Below, in pieces: positions 15,689-24,645 of a DNA stretch of 64,000 bases. The translations under genes were made by a program, and so were the position numbers. The stretch is from Mesorhizobium waimense (GTDB lineage: Bacteria; Pseudomonadota; Alphaproteobacteria; Rhizobiales; Rhizobiaceae), in NCBI RefSeq assembly GCF_003601975.1, contig NZ_QZWZ01000019.1:1-64000 (forward strand). The letters run 5' to 3'. Under the pieces are notes generated by a model. That model was not told the DNA's origin, did no database searches, and saw only the letters and a list, made by a program, of their open reading frames with translations. Each line of letters opens with the position of its first letter. The first letter of the stretch is position 1.

Positions 15689-18108
15689 TGAGGGAGGCGG
15701 TTTTGCGCAGCCATAGGCAGGCCGGTTTGGCACGCCTTTATGGGGCGAGCGCCTTGGTATGCCTGTTCGCCTGCGCTGTCCCGCTGGCCCCTGCGCTGGC
15801 GCAGGACGTCACGGACATGGCGACGAACGTTCCTTCCGGCTCGCAGATGCTGCTTGCCGCCGATACGCTTGTCTACAACAACGACGATCAGACCGTAACC
15901 GCCGTCGGTGCCGTGCAGATCGACTATGGCGGCAACAAGCTCGTCGCCCAGCGTGTCGTGTACAACCGCAACACCAAGCGCATGGTCGCCAGCGGCGCCG
16001 TCGAGATCATCAACAGCGACGGCACCAAGATCAATTCCGAGCATATCGACATCACCGACGATTTCGCCGACGGCTTCGTCAACGCGCTGCGTGTCGAAAC
16101 CCCGGAAAAGGCCTACTTCGCCGCCGAAAGCGCCGAGCGCATGGGCGGCGTGCTGACGACCTTCCATAACGGCGTCTACACGGCCTGCGAACCCTGCGAG
16201 GACAAGCCGGACAAGGCGCCGACCTGGCGCGTCAAGGCGCGCAAGATCATCTGGAACGGCGAGAAAAAGACGGTTCGCTTCGAGAACGCGAATTTCGAGT
16301 TCTTCGGCTTTCCGCTTGCCTATTTGCCGGCATTCGAGATCGCCGACCCGACGGTCAAACGCAAGAGCGGCTTCCTGATCCCCGGCATCAACTACAAGAC
16401 CGACCTCGGCTTCGGCGTCAAAGTCCCCTATTACTTCGCATTGTCGCCGACCTACGACCTCACCGTCACCGGGACCGGCTACACCAAGCAGGGCTTCCTC
16501 GGCGAGGCCGAGTGGCGCCAGCGCTTCAACAATGGCGAGTACACGCTGAAGATGGCCGGCATCCGGCAGGAGAACCCGGAAGAGTTCATCAACAGCAGCG
16601 GCTTCAATGTCGATTCGGGTGCTGACGGCGATCCGAACAAGTTCCGTGGCATGATGGGCACCAAGGGCCAGTTCGCCATCAATCCGCGCTGGAATTTCGG
16701 CTGGGACGTGCTGCTGCAGAGCGACAAGAATTTTTCGCGCACCTACTCCATCGACGGCTTCAGCGACGTCACGCACCAGTCGACGATCTACCTGACCGGC
16801 CTCGACGGCCGCAATTACTTCGATGTGCGCGCCATGCGCTTCGAGGTCCAGGAGAACACGCTGGCGAGCGACCCGTCCGCGCGTGCTGCCCAGCAGCCAT
16901 GGGTGCTGCCGTCGCTCGACTATGCCTATATCCCAGACATGTCTGTCGCCGGCGGGCAGTTGTCGTTCAACGTCAATGCGCGGGTCATCAGCCGCGACCG
17001 GCTGGATCAAGCCTTCGAGACTGCCTATGACGACAGCACGCCCGTCGAGCGGGTGCGCGGCATCGAAGGCCAGTCGAGCCGCCTTACCGCCGAAGCAGAA
17101 TGGAAGCGCACCTTCACCACCGATGGCGGCCTGCAGCTGACGCCGCTGCTGGCGCTGCGCGGTGACGCCGGCTATGTCAGCGCGACCTCGAACTCGCTCG
17201 CCGCCATCAACGAGATGGCGACGAATCTTGGCGTAGACGACAACATGCGCACCTCGCTGTCGCGCTACATGGCGACCGCCGGGCTCGAAATGCGCTGGCC
17301 GGTGCTGTTCTCGATGCCGAGTTCCAGCCATATCGTCGAGCCGATGGCGCAAGTGTTCGTGCGCCCGAACGAGCAATATGTCGGCGGTCTCGCCGTGCCC
17401 AACGAGGACGCGCAGAGCTTCGTCTTCGACGCCTCGACACTGTTCGAGCGCGACAAGTTCTCAGGCTATGACCGCATGGAAGGCGGCACCCGCGCCAATG
17501 TCGGGTTCCGCTACTCCGGCGCCTACGACAATGGCTGGAGCACCAACGCGATCTTCGGCCAATCCTACCAGCTGGCCGGCCAGAATTCGTTCTCGGCGCC
17601 CGACCTCGTCAATGTCGGCGCCTATTCCGGACTGGACAAGCCGACTTCCGACTATGTCGGCCTGATCGGCTTCAACAGCCCGAGCGGCTTCTCCGGCTCG
17701 CTCAGCGGCCGTTTCGACGAACAGAGCTTCGACGTCAGGCGTGCCGAGGTGAAGGCCGCCTATTCCGGGCTGCCGATTTCGCTCAGTGCCAAATATGCCT
17801 TCATTCAGGCGCAGCCGCTCTACGGCTTCACCAACGATCGCCACGAAGTCACGCTCGGCGCCTCGACGCACCTTGCCGAGAACTGGCGCGTCTTCGGCAC
17901 CGGCACCTACAATCTGGAGCAAAACGTGCTGGTCAAGGACGGTGTCGGCTTTGCCTATAACGACTCCTGCTTCACCTATCTGATGACGTTCTCCGAATCC
18001 CGTGACTCGATCACCAAGGAAGTGTCGCAGAATGTCGGCTTCAACCTGTCGTTCCGCACGCTCGGCGATTTCGGCACGTCACAGAGCTCGATCGACACCA
18101 TCCAGTAG
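15688..18108 (+). CDS. lptD: LPS-assembly outer-membrane protein LptD
   Basis: 806 aa from a GTG overlapping the lptG stop. A signal peptide ends around ALAPALAQ. An OstA_N/LptA-like beta-jellyroll follows (residues about 50-150), then a large C-terminal beta-barrel ending in FGTSQSSIDTIQ. A Cys pair (ACEPCED, near residue 170) and a late Cys (NDSCFTY) are candidates for the disulfides that mature LptD. It inserts LPS in the outer leaflet. The start choice is supported by the coupling and the signal peptide; the frame is open upstream only into lptG. Confidence 0.93.
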   Translation: MREAVLRSHRQAGLARLYGASALVCLFACAVPLAPALAQDVTDMATNVPSGSQMLLAADTLVYNNDDQTVTAVGAVQIDYGGNKLVAQRVVYNRNTKRMVASGAVEIINSDGTKINSEHIDITDDFADGFVNALRVETPEKAYFAAESAERMGGVLTTFHNGVYTACEPCEDKPDKAPTWRVKARKIIWNGEKKTVRFENANFEFFGFPLAYLPAFEIADPTVKRKSGFLIPGINYKTDLGFGVKVPYYFALSPTYDLTVTGTGYTKQGFLGEAEWRQRFNNGEYTLKMAGIRQENPEEFINSSGFNVDSGADGDPNKFRGMMGTKGQFAINPRWNFGWDVLLQSDKNFSRTYSIDGFSDVTHQSTIYLTGLDGRNYFDVRAMRFEVQENTLASDPSARAAQQPWVLPSLDYAYIPDMSVAGGQLSFNVNARVISRDRLDQAFETAYDDSTPVERVRGIEGQSSRLTAEAEWKRTFTTDGGLQLTPLLALRGDAGYVSATSNSLAAINEMATNLGVDDNMRTSLSRYMATAGLEMRWPVLFSMPSSSHIVEPMAQVFVRPNEQYVGGLAVPNEDAQSFVFDASTLFERDKFSGYDRMEGGTRANVGFRYSGAYDNGWSTNAIFGQSYQLAGQNSFSAPDLVNVGAYSGLDKPTSDYVGLIGFNSPSGFSGSLSGRFDEQSFDVRRAEVKAAYSGLPISLSAKYAFIQAQPLYGFTNDRHEVTLGASTHLAENWRVFGTGTYNLEQNVLVKDGVGFAYNDSCFTYLMTFSESRDSITKEVSQNVGFNLSFRTLGDFGTSQSSIDTIQ

Positions 18109-18204
18109 AGACGGGCCAGTAGACACGGGCCAGTAGCAGACGGGGTCATGCGCTGGTGACATCGTTTCGCCGTATAGAGCGGGCACGGGTTTCGATCACA
18201 GCGC

Positions 18205-18304
18205 ACGACCCCGAAAATCGAGATCGATTTTCGGAAAGCATCATGCGCAAAGTTAAGATGCTACAGCGTCCTTTGCGCGTCCGAGGAACGCGCGGCGCTG
18301 TAGG
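18205..18304. repeat. Rhizobial palindromic intergenic repeat between lptD and surA-like gene
   Basis: Two hairpins in tandem. The first has a perfect 10-bp stem, CCGAAAATCG/CGATTTTCGG (18211-18234), with a 4-nt loop. The second is an outer CTACAGCG/CGCTGTAG (18261-18303) enclosing GCGCGT/ACGCGC. Repeats of this form are, to my knowledge, common in Mesorhizobium intergenic DNA. Just upstream (18111-18140) a short direct repeat of ACGGGCCAGTAG occurs twice. Confidence 0.7.
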
Positions 18305-18324
18305 AGCGGGATGGAATATTTGGG

Positions 18325-19257
18325 ATGCTTTCGATGAGGAAATATCTGTTTTCGGCAGGATTCGCGCTGCTGATCGCGGCAACCTCGATCTCGATTACGG
18401 TCATGACGCCGCCGGCTTTCGCCAGCGAGATCAAGTACGTCGTCAACAACGTGCCGATCACCTCCGGCGACATCGCGCACCGGGCCGCGTTTCTGAAACT
18501 GCAGCGCAAGAAGGGCAACGCCGCCCAGGAAATGATCGACCAGACGCTGCGCATGGCCGAGGTCAAGCGCCTTGGCATCCGGGTCACCGATGAGCAGGTC
18601 GACGCCGCCTACCAGCGCTTCGCCACGAACAACAAGATGCAGCTCAAGCAGCTCGACGGCGTCATGGCGCAGTCGGGTGTCGGCAAGGAGCATTTCAAGG
18701 AATTCATCCGCGCCCAGATGGCCTGGAACCAGGCGCTTTCGGCCCGTTATCGTTCGGGTGACGGCGGCTCCGTGACCGAACAGGACGCCGTCAGGCGCAT
18801 GCTCGATAAGGGCGGCTCCAAGCCGACTGCCATGGAATACATGCTGCAGCAGGTCATCTTCGTGGTGCCGGCTTCGGAGCGCAGCGCAACCCTTGGCAAG
18901 CGCAAGCGCGAGGCCGATGCCATGCGCGCCCGCTTCAACGGCTGCAACACCACGCGCGAATTCGCCAAGGGCCTGATCGACGTCACCGTTCGCGATCTCG
19001 GCCGGGTGCTGGCGCCGCAATTGCCGGCGGAATGGGCCGACCAGATCAAGGCCACCAAGGTCGGCGGCGCCACCGCCACGCGCGAGACGGAGCGTGGCGT
19101 CGAGTTCATCGGCATCTGCTCGTCGCGCGAGGTCTCCGACGACAAGGCCGCGCAGATGGTGTTCCAGAGCGAAGGCAACAACGACAAGAACGCCGACGAT
19201 CTCAGCAAGAAGTACGTCGAGGAGCTGCGGAAGAAAGCCCGCATCGTCGAGCGCTAG
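18325..19257 (+). CDS. SurA-like periplasmic peptidyl-prolyl isomerase/chaperone
   Basis: 310 aa with a signal peptide (hydrophobic LFSAGFALLIAATS, cleavage near AFAS). The SurA N-terminal pattern follows (IKYVVNNVPITSGDIAHR, then QEMIDQTLRMAEVKRLGI with the TDEQVDAAY helix). No clear parvulin catalytic motif is visible in the C-terminal part, so it may be chaperone only. Located between lptD and pdxA, the classical lptD-surA-pdxA-rsmA order. An ATG 9 nt downstream (18334) is an alternative start. Likely role: outer-membrane protein folding. Confidence 0.82.
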   Translation: MLSMRKYLFSAGFALLIAATSISITVMTPPAFASEIKYVVNNVPITSGDIAHRAAFLKLQRKKGNAAQEMIDQTLRMAEVKRLGIRVTDEQVDAAYQRFATNNKMQLKQLDGVMAQSGVGKEHFKEFIRAQMAWNQALSARYRSGDGGSVTEQDAVRRMLDKGGSKPTAMEYMLQQVIFVVPASERSATLGKRKREADAMRARFNGCNTTREFAKGLIDVTVRDLGRVLAPQLPAEWADQIKATKVGGATATRETERGVEFIGICSSREVSDDKAAQMVFQSEGNNDKNADDLSKKYVEELRKKARIVER

Positions 19258-19328
19258 GCCGTGCTCGGACAAGACAGAGTCCTGCCCTCTCTCGGTCCGA
19301 ACGGGTCGGCCGGCGAAGCAGCATAGAC

Positions 19329-20357
19329 ATGCGCCGGACAGATGCCCCGCTGGCCTTGAGCGTCGGCGATCCGTCCGGTGTCGGCCCGGAGATCGCCATC
19401 GCCGCATGGCAGGCCGGTGACAGCGCCGGCGTGCCGCCCTTCTATCTGCTTGCCGATCCAGCGCTGATTGCGGCACGGGCGCGCCAGATCGGCGCCAACG
19501 TGGCGATCGCGGAAACCATGCCGGAGCAAGCAGCGCGGATCTTTCACCGCGTGCTGCCGGTCGTGCCGCTCGATGCCACCCAGATCGACAGGCCCGGCAG
19601 GCCTGACAAGGCCAACGCCGCCGGCACGATCGAGGCTATCGACCGCGCCGTGGCCGACTGCCTCGGTGGCCGCGCCGCGGCGGTCGTCACATGTCCGATC
19701 GCCAAGAAGCCGCTCTACGACGCCGGCTTCCGCTTTCCCGGCCACACCGAATATCTGGCGCATCTGGCCACGCTCCACACCGGCGTCGAGGTGACGCCGG
19801 TGATGCTGCTTGCCGGCCCCGAATTGCGCACCGTTCCGGTCACCATCCATATCCCGCTTTCGGAAGTGCCGAAGGCGCTGACGACCGAGCTGATCGTCGC
19901 CACGGCCCGCATCACCGCCGCCGACCTCGAAAGCCGCTTCGGCATTGCCAGGCCGAGGCTGGCGATTGCCGGTCTCAACCCGCATGCCGGCGAAGGCGGC
20001 TCGATGGGCCTGGAGGACCAGCGCATCATCCGTCCGGCGGTCGACCAGTTGAGGGCGGAAGGCATCGACGCCTTCGGGCCGCTGCCGGCCGATACGCTGT
20101 TTCATGCCCACGCGCGCGCCAGCTATGACGTGGCGCTGTGCATGTATCACGACCAGGCGCTGATCCCGGCCAAGGCGCTGGCCTTCGACGAGGCGGTCAA
20201 CGTCACGCTCGGCCTGCCCTTCATCCGCACTTCGCCCGACCACGGCACCGCCTTCGACATCGCCGGCCAGGGCATCGCGCGCGCCGACAGCCTGATTGCG
20301 GCGCTGCGGCTTGCCCGCAGGCTTGCCGATAGCGGGGCGGAAGCAGCGGCCGCATGA
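19329..20357 (+). CDS. pdxA: 4-hydroxythreonine-4-phosphate dehydrogenase
   Basis: 342 aa from the ATG at 19329; the open frame reaches back into the surA-like gene but the family begins at LALSVGDPSGVGPEIA. Visible metal-site residues include His in FPGHTEYLA, HAHARASYD, and the CMYHDQALIPAKAL and RTSPDHGTAFDIAG signatures. It oxidises 4-phosphohydroxy-L-threonine in the DXP-dependent pyridoxal-phosphate pathway. Its stop lies 10 nt before rsmA. Confidence 0.95.
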   Translation: MRRTDAPLALSVGDPSGVGPEIAIAAWQAGDSAGVPPFYLLADPALIAARARQIGANVAIAETMPEQAARIFHRVLPVVPLDATQIDRPGRPDKANAAGTIEAIDRAVADCLGGRAAAVVTCPIAKKPLYDAGFRFPGHTEYLAHLATLHTGVEVTPVMLLAGPELRTVPVTIHIPLSEVPKALTTELIVATARITAADLESRFGIARPRLAIAGLNPHAGEGGSMGLEDQRIIRPAVDQLRAEGIDAFGPLPADTLFHAHARASYDVALCMYHDQALIPAKALAFDEAVNVTLGLPFIRTSPDHGTAFDIAGQGIARADSLIAALRLARRLADSGAEAAAA

Positions 20358-20367
20358 GCGCATCTGC

Positions 20368-21204
20368 ATGAGCATCGACGGGCTGCCGCCGCTGCGCGAG
20401 GTGATCGAGCGCCATGGGCTGCAGGCGAAGAAGGCGCTTGGCCAGAATTTCCTGCTCGACCTGAACCTGACCGGCAAGATCGCGCGTGCCGCTGGCGACC
20501 TCACCGAGACCACGGTGATCGAGGTCGGCCCCGGCCCAGGCGGGCTGACGCGGGCGCTGCTTTTCAGCGGCGCCAGGCGGGTCGTCGCTATCGAGCGGGA
20601 CGAGCGCTGCCTCGAGGCGCTGGCACAGGTCTCGAACCACTATCCAGGCCGGCTCGAGATCATTGCCGGCGACGCGCTGAAGACGGATTTTTCCGCTCTT
20701 GCCGAGGGCGCCTCGGAAGGCGGCCCGGTAAAGATCGTCGCCAACCTGCCCTACAATATCGGCACCGAACTGTTGATCCGCTGGCTGACGGTGACGGCAT
20801 GGCCGCCCTTCTATGCTTCGATGACGCTGATGTTCCAGCGCGAGGTGGCCGAGCGCATTGTCGCTAGCCCTGGCAGCGACGCCTATGGCCGGCTTGGCGT
20901 GCTCGCCGGCTGGCGCACCGAGGCGAGGATCGCCTTCGACGTGCCGCCGCAGGCGTTCACGCCGCCACCCAAGGTGACGTCGTCGGTGGTGCATCTGGTG
21001 CCGCGCGCCAGCCCCTTGCCGGCCGACGTGAAGAAACTCGGCCGCGTCACCGAAGCCGCCTTCGGCCAGCGCCGCAAGATGCTAAGGCAGAGCGTGAAAA
21101 GCCTCGGAGGGGAAGCACTCCTGATCCGTGCGGGCATCGACCCGACGCGGCGCGCCGAGACGCTCAACGTCGAGGAATTCGTGCGGCTGACGAATACGGG
21201 TTGA
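20368..21204 (+). CDS. rsmA: 16S rRNA (A1518/A1519) dimethyltransferase
   Basis: 278 aa from the ATG at 20368. SAM-binding motif EVGPGPGGLTRAL, acidic motif VVAIERDERC and the catalytic NLPYNIGTELL are all present, along with the N-terminal KKALGQNFL. It dimethylates two adjacent adenines near the 3' end of 16S rRNA; its loss gives kasugamycin resistance. Probably co-transcribed with pdxA. Confidence 0.95.
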   Translation: MSIDGLPPLREVIERHGLQAKKALGQNFLLDLNLTGKIARAAGDLTETTVIEVGPGPGGLTRALLFSGARRVVAIERDERCLEALAQVSNHYPGRLEIIAGDALKTDFSALAEGASEGGPVKIVANLPYNIGTELLIRWLTVTAWPPFYASMTLMFQREVAERIVASPGSDAYGRLGVLAGWRTEARIAFDVPPQAFTPPPKVTSSVVHLVPRASPLPADVKKLGRVTEAAFGQRRKMLRQSVKSLGGEALLIRAGIDPTRRAETLNVEEFVRLTNTG

Positions 21205-21276
21205 TGCCGACTCGCCTCGACTGGAATCTTTGCGACTGAGGCATAGATAGTGCGGCAAACGTGCCTGGAGCGCCCG

Positions 21277-21570
21277 ATGCCTGCCTATGTTGTTTCCGAT
21301 GTCACAGTCCGCGACCGAGACGCGTTCGAGGGCTACCGAACACGCGCCGCGGCCTCCATCGCCCTGCATGGCGGGCGGTATCTGGTGCGTGGCGGCGCGG
21401 TGGAACGACTGGAAGGCAACTGGGATCCCGGACCGCTGATCATTGTCGAATTCCCCGACATGGAGCGGGCGCGGCGCTGGTACCTCTCGGCTGAATATGC
21501 GGCAGCGCTGGAATTGCGCGATGCCGCGCTCAGCCGGAACCTCATTCTGGTCGAAGGGATCGCTCTGTAA
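21277..21570 (+). CDS. DUF1330 family protein
   Basis: 97 aa from the ATG at 21277. The N-terminus MPAYVVSDVTVRD and the C-terminal ARRWYLSAEYAAALELRDAA pattern are those of DUF1330 dimeric alpha/beta-barrel proteins, a cytosolic fold without a firm function. It ends 10 nt before the convergent gmk stop. A second, secreted DUF1330 protein is at 62407-62790. Confidence 0.82.
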   Translation: MPAYVVSDVTVRDRDAFEGYRTRAAASIALHGGRYLVRGGAVERLEGNWDPGPLIIVEFPDMERARRWYLSAEYAAALELRDAALSRNLILVEGIAL

Positions 21571-21580
21571 GCGAGTTGGC

Positions 21581-22237
21581 TTACTCGGTCTTCTCGTCCA
21601 GCAGCCCCGAGACGAAGTCGAAGAGACCGGGCCGGCGGTCGCGTCTCAGCCGCTCGGCGATGACGATGCCGCGCACTTCGGCGAAGGCGCGATCGAGATC
21701 GTCGTTGACGATGACGAAATCATATTCCTTCCAGTGCTCGATCTCGTTGCGGGCGTTCTTCAGCCTGGTCTCGATCACAGATTCCTGGTCCTCGGCGCGG
21801 CGCTTCAGCCGCGCCTTCAACTCCTTCATCGACGGCGGCAGGATGAAGATCGAGACGATGTCGGCGCGCATCTTCTCCTTGAGCTGCTGCGCGCCCTGCC
21901 AGTCGATGTCGAACAGCATGTCACGGCCTTGTGCCAGCGCCAGCTCCGCGGGCTCGCGAGGCGTCGCGTAGCAATTGCCGTGCACCTCCGCCCATTCGAG
22001 CAGCGCATCGGTATCGCGCAGCCGTTCGAACTCGCGCATGGTGCGGAAATGGTAGTGAACACCCTCGATCTCGCTGCCACGGCGCGGCCTGGTGGTGACG
22101 GAAACCGACAGTTCCAGGCTTGAATCGCTTTCCAGAAGATTGCGCGCGATCGTCGACTTGCCGGCGCCGGATGGCGACGACAGAACCAGCATCAGCCCGC
22201 GGCGGCGGATGCGGGAACCCAAATCCCTGGCGACCAT
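21581..22237 (-). CDS. gmk: Guanylate kinase
   Basis: 218 aa from the ATG at 22237. P-loop SSPSGAGKST, the GMP-binding SVSVTTRPRRGSE and YHF region, and DIDWQGAQQLK are all present. It converts GMP to GDP with ATP. Starts 5 nt after yicC, an arrangement common in bacteria. The start was chosen over an upstream in-frame start that would overlap yicC. Confidence 0.95.
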   Translation of the reverse strand: MVARDLGSRIRRRGLMLVLSSPSGAGKSTIARNLLESDSSLELSVSVTTRPRRGSEIEGVHYHFRTMREFERLRDTDALLEWAEVHGNCYATPREPAELALAQGRDMLFDIDWQGAQQLKEKMRADIVSIFILPPSMKELKARLKRRAEDQESVIETRLKNARNEIEHWKEYDFVIVNDDLDRAFAEVRGIVIAERLRRDRRPGLFDFVSGLLDEKTE

Positions 22238-22242
22238 TCGGG

Positions 22243-23133
22243 CTACTCCAGATTCTGGACCTGTTCGCGAAACTGATCGACGACCGCCTTCAGTTCGAGC
22301 CCTATGGCGGTCACCGTCGCGGCATTCGACTTGGAGCACAGCGTATTCGATTCGCGGTTGAATTCCTGCGCCAGAAAATCGAGCTTGCGGCCGATGGCGC
22401 CGCCATTGGCGAGCAGCACCCGACCCGAGGCGACATGCGTCTTCAGCCGATCGATCTCTTCGCGTATGTCGGCCTTGGTGGCGAGGAAAGCCGCTTCCTG
22501 ATGCAGCCGGCTGGCATCGAGATTGGCGGAGGCATCCAGCAGCAGGCGGACCTGCTCGGCGATGCGCTCACGGATCGCCGCCGGCTCGCGCGACGGATCG
22601 GCCTCTGCTCTCAGCGTCAGCGCCTCGATGGCGTCGATGTGGCCGCTGAGCAGCGAACGAAGTGCATCGCCCTCGCTCTGGCGCGCCTGCTCCAGCCCGG
22701 CGAGCGCCACGTCCAGCGCCGACAGGATTGCCGCATCGAGCGCAGCCCGCGCCTCGTCGGTCTCGATGGCTTCGGGAATGTCGAGCACGCCACGCAGCGC
22801 GAGCAGCCCGTCGGCTGTCGCAGGGGCCACGCCGAACTGCTCCTGCAGCCGCTTGGCCAGCCCCGCCAGGTCCTTCAGGAAGGCCTCGTTGACCACCGGC
22901 TGCACCTGCGCGCCGGCCGCACGGCCGACGGTCAGCGTCGCCTGAAAGTTGCCGCGCGAAAATCGCTTCTGCATCGTCTGCCTGACGGCCGGCTCCAGCC
23001 GCTCAAAACCTTGCGGCAGCCGCAACCTGACCTCGACGCTCTTGCCGTTAACCGACTTGACCTCCCAGGCGATCGAGGTGCCCTGGTGTTCGGCTACCGC
23101 CCGCGCAAAACCGGTCATACTCTGCAAATTCAT
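22243..23133 (-). CDS. yicC: YicC family endoribonuclease
   Basis: 296 aa from the ATG at 23133 (MNLQSMTGFAR). The N-terminal SMTGFA and EVKSVNGKSVEVRLRLP, and the C-terminal GRKLDFLAQEFNRESNTLCSK, are hallmarks of YicC, which acts in RNA turnover. Open reading upstream of 23133 is not supported. Followed by gmk after 5 nt. An untranslated 177-bp gap separates it from mltG. Confidence 0.9.
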   Translation of the reverse strand: MNLQSMTGFARAVAEHQGTSIAWEVKSVNGKSVEVRLRLPQGFERLEPAVRQTMQKRFSRGNFQATLTVGRAAGAQVQPVVNEAFLKDLAGLAKRLQEQFGVAPATADGLLALRGVLDIPEAIETDEARAALDAAILSALDVALAGLEQARQSEGDALRSLLSGHIDAIEALTLRAEADPSREPAAIRERIAEQVRLLLDASANLDASRLHQEAAFLATKADIREEIDRLKTHVASGRVLLANGGAIGRKLDFLAQEFNRESNTLCSKSNAATVTAIGLELKAVVDQFREQVQNLE

Positions 23134-23310
23134 GATGCCCGTACGCCCCTTGGCGCGTGATCCAGGAACCCATTCCCGATCAAACCACGCGCGGCTACAA
23201 AATGCCGAAACGTCCAATGCCTTCAAGCCGGCGCTGCACGTTTTCTTCAAAAATCAGCGCATCGCTTGCGTTAAAAACCCGCAACGGACGATTTCAAAAA
23301 CCACCCGGCG

Positions 23311-24543
23311 CTACTGGGCGGCCCCCGCATCGCCGCCGGCGTCGCCGCTATCGCCAGCATCGGCGGGCGCATCGGTCTGGCCTTCCACCTTGGCGGCTCC
23401 CGCCTTGGCGGCGTCATCGGCCTGCTTCTTCTGCAGTGCCCGGTAGCGGGCGACGTTCTGGTTGTGCTCTTCCAGCGTCGAGGCAAAGACGTGGCCGCCG
23501 GTGCCGTCGGCGACGAAATAGAGGTCGTCGGTCTTGGACGGGTTGGCGACCGCCTCGAGTGCCGCACGGCCCGGATTGGCGATCGGCGTCGGCGGCAGGC
23601 CGTTGATCAGATAGGTGTTGTAGGGCGTCTGCTTGTCGATGTCCGACTGGTAGATCGGGCGGTCGGCGGGTTTGCCCTTGCCGCCGAACAAGCCGTAGAT
23701 GATCGTCGGATCGGACTGCAGCCGCATGCCCTTGGCCAGCCGGTTGAGGAAGACGGCGGCAACGCGCGAACGCTCGTCACCCTTGCCCGTCTCCTTTTCG
23801 ACGATCGAGGCCAGCGTGACGAAGTCGTCGATATTGGCCAAAGGCAGGTCAGGCGCGCGCCGCTGCCAGACCTCCTCGACAAGCTTCTTCTGGTCGGCAA
23901 GCAGCTTGTCCACAATCTGCTGGCGCGAGTAGCCGCGCGTAAAGCGCAGCGTGTCGGTGGCAAGACTGCCTTCGGGCGGAATGGTCTTGGGCATGTCGCC
24001 GCTCAGCGTATCCTCTTGGGCAACGCGCAGCAGTGCCTGCTCGACCGTCAGCCCCTCGGGAATGGTCAGCGAATACATCACCGACTTGCCGCTCTTCAAA
24101 AGCTCCATGATGTCTCGCATCGAAGCCCTGGGCTTGATCTCGTACTCGCCGGGCTTGAGCACCGCATCATTGCCATAGGCGCGCACGCCGAGACGGAAGA
24201 TCCGGGCGTCGCTGATCAGTTCGCGCCGCTCGAGCTGCTCGGCGATGTCCTGGACGGGCGTGTTCGGCTTGACCAGGAAGGTATCGCCGGCGGCCGACGG
24301 GCCGGGCTCGTTGAAGGCCTGCTTGCCGAAATAGAGCGCGGCGCCAGCAGCCAGAACGATCAACATCACCATCGAGATGACGAAGTTCATAAACACGACG
24401 ACCTGGCTGCGCGAGGCGCGCGAGCGCTTCGGCGGCGGCGTGCCGACCTCGGGCCGCAGCGCCTCGGCGGCCGTCTTCGGTACGATCGGACCGGATGCGG
24501 CCTGCTGCTGTCCGAATTCTCCGTCGCCCGGATTTGTGTTCAT
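23311..24543 (-). CDS. mltG: Endolytic murein transglycosylase MltG
   Basis: 410 aa. The N-terminal cytoplasmic part is Pro/Arg rich and is followed by one TM segment (FVISMVMLIVLAAGAALYF). The YceG domain has the catalytic Glu in LASIVEKETGK, with QSDPTIIYG and YNTYLINGLPPTPIANPG. It cleaves nascent glycan strands at the inner membrane. The C-terminal tail is Ala/Gly/Asp rich and low complexity. It lies downstream of fabF. Confidence 0.93.
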   Translation of the reverse strand: MNTNPGDGEFGQQQAASGPIVPKTAAEALRPEVGTPPPKRSRASRSQVVVFMNFVISMVMLIVLAAGAALYFGKQAFNEPGPSAAGDTFLVKPNTPVQDIAEQLERRELISDARIFRLGVRAYGNDAVLKPGEYEIKPRASMRDIMELLKSGKSVMYSLTIPEGLTVEQALLRVAQEDTLSGDMPKTIPPEGSLATDTLRFTRGYSRQQIVDKLLADQKKLVEEVWQRRAPDLPLANIDDFVTLASIVEKETGKGDERSRVAAVFLNRLAKGMRLQSDPTIIYGLFGGKGKPADRPIYQSDIDKQTPYNTYLINGLPPTPIANPGRAALEAVANPSKTDDLYFVADGTGGHVFASTLEEHNQNVARYRALQKKQADDAAKAGAAKVEGQTDAPADAGDSGDAGGDAGAAQ

Positions 24544-24645
24544 AGCGCCCTACCATCTGTCATTTCGACGAATCCCCTGGGGCAGAGTAGGGGCGAATAT
24601 GGCAAAATTGACGACAGGGCGCGGGAGCGCCTGCCGGCCCGTCGT

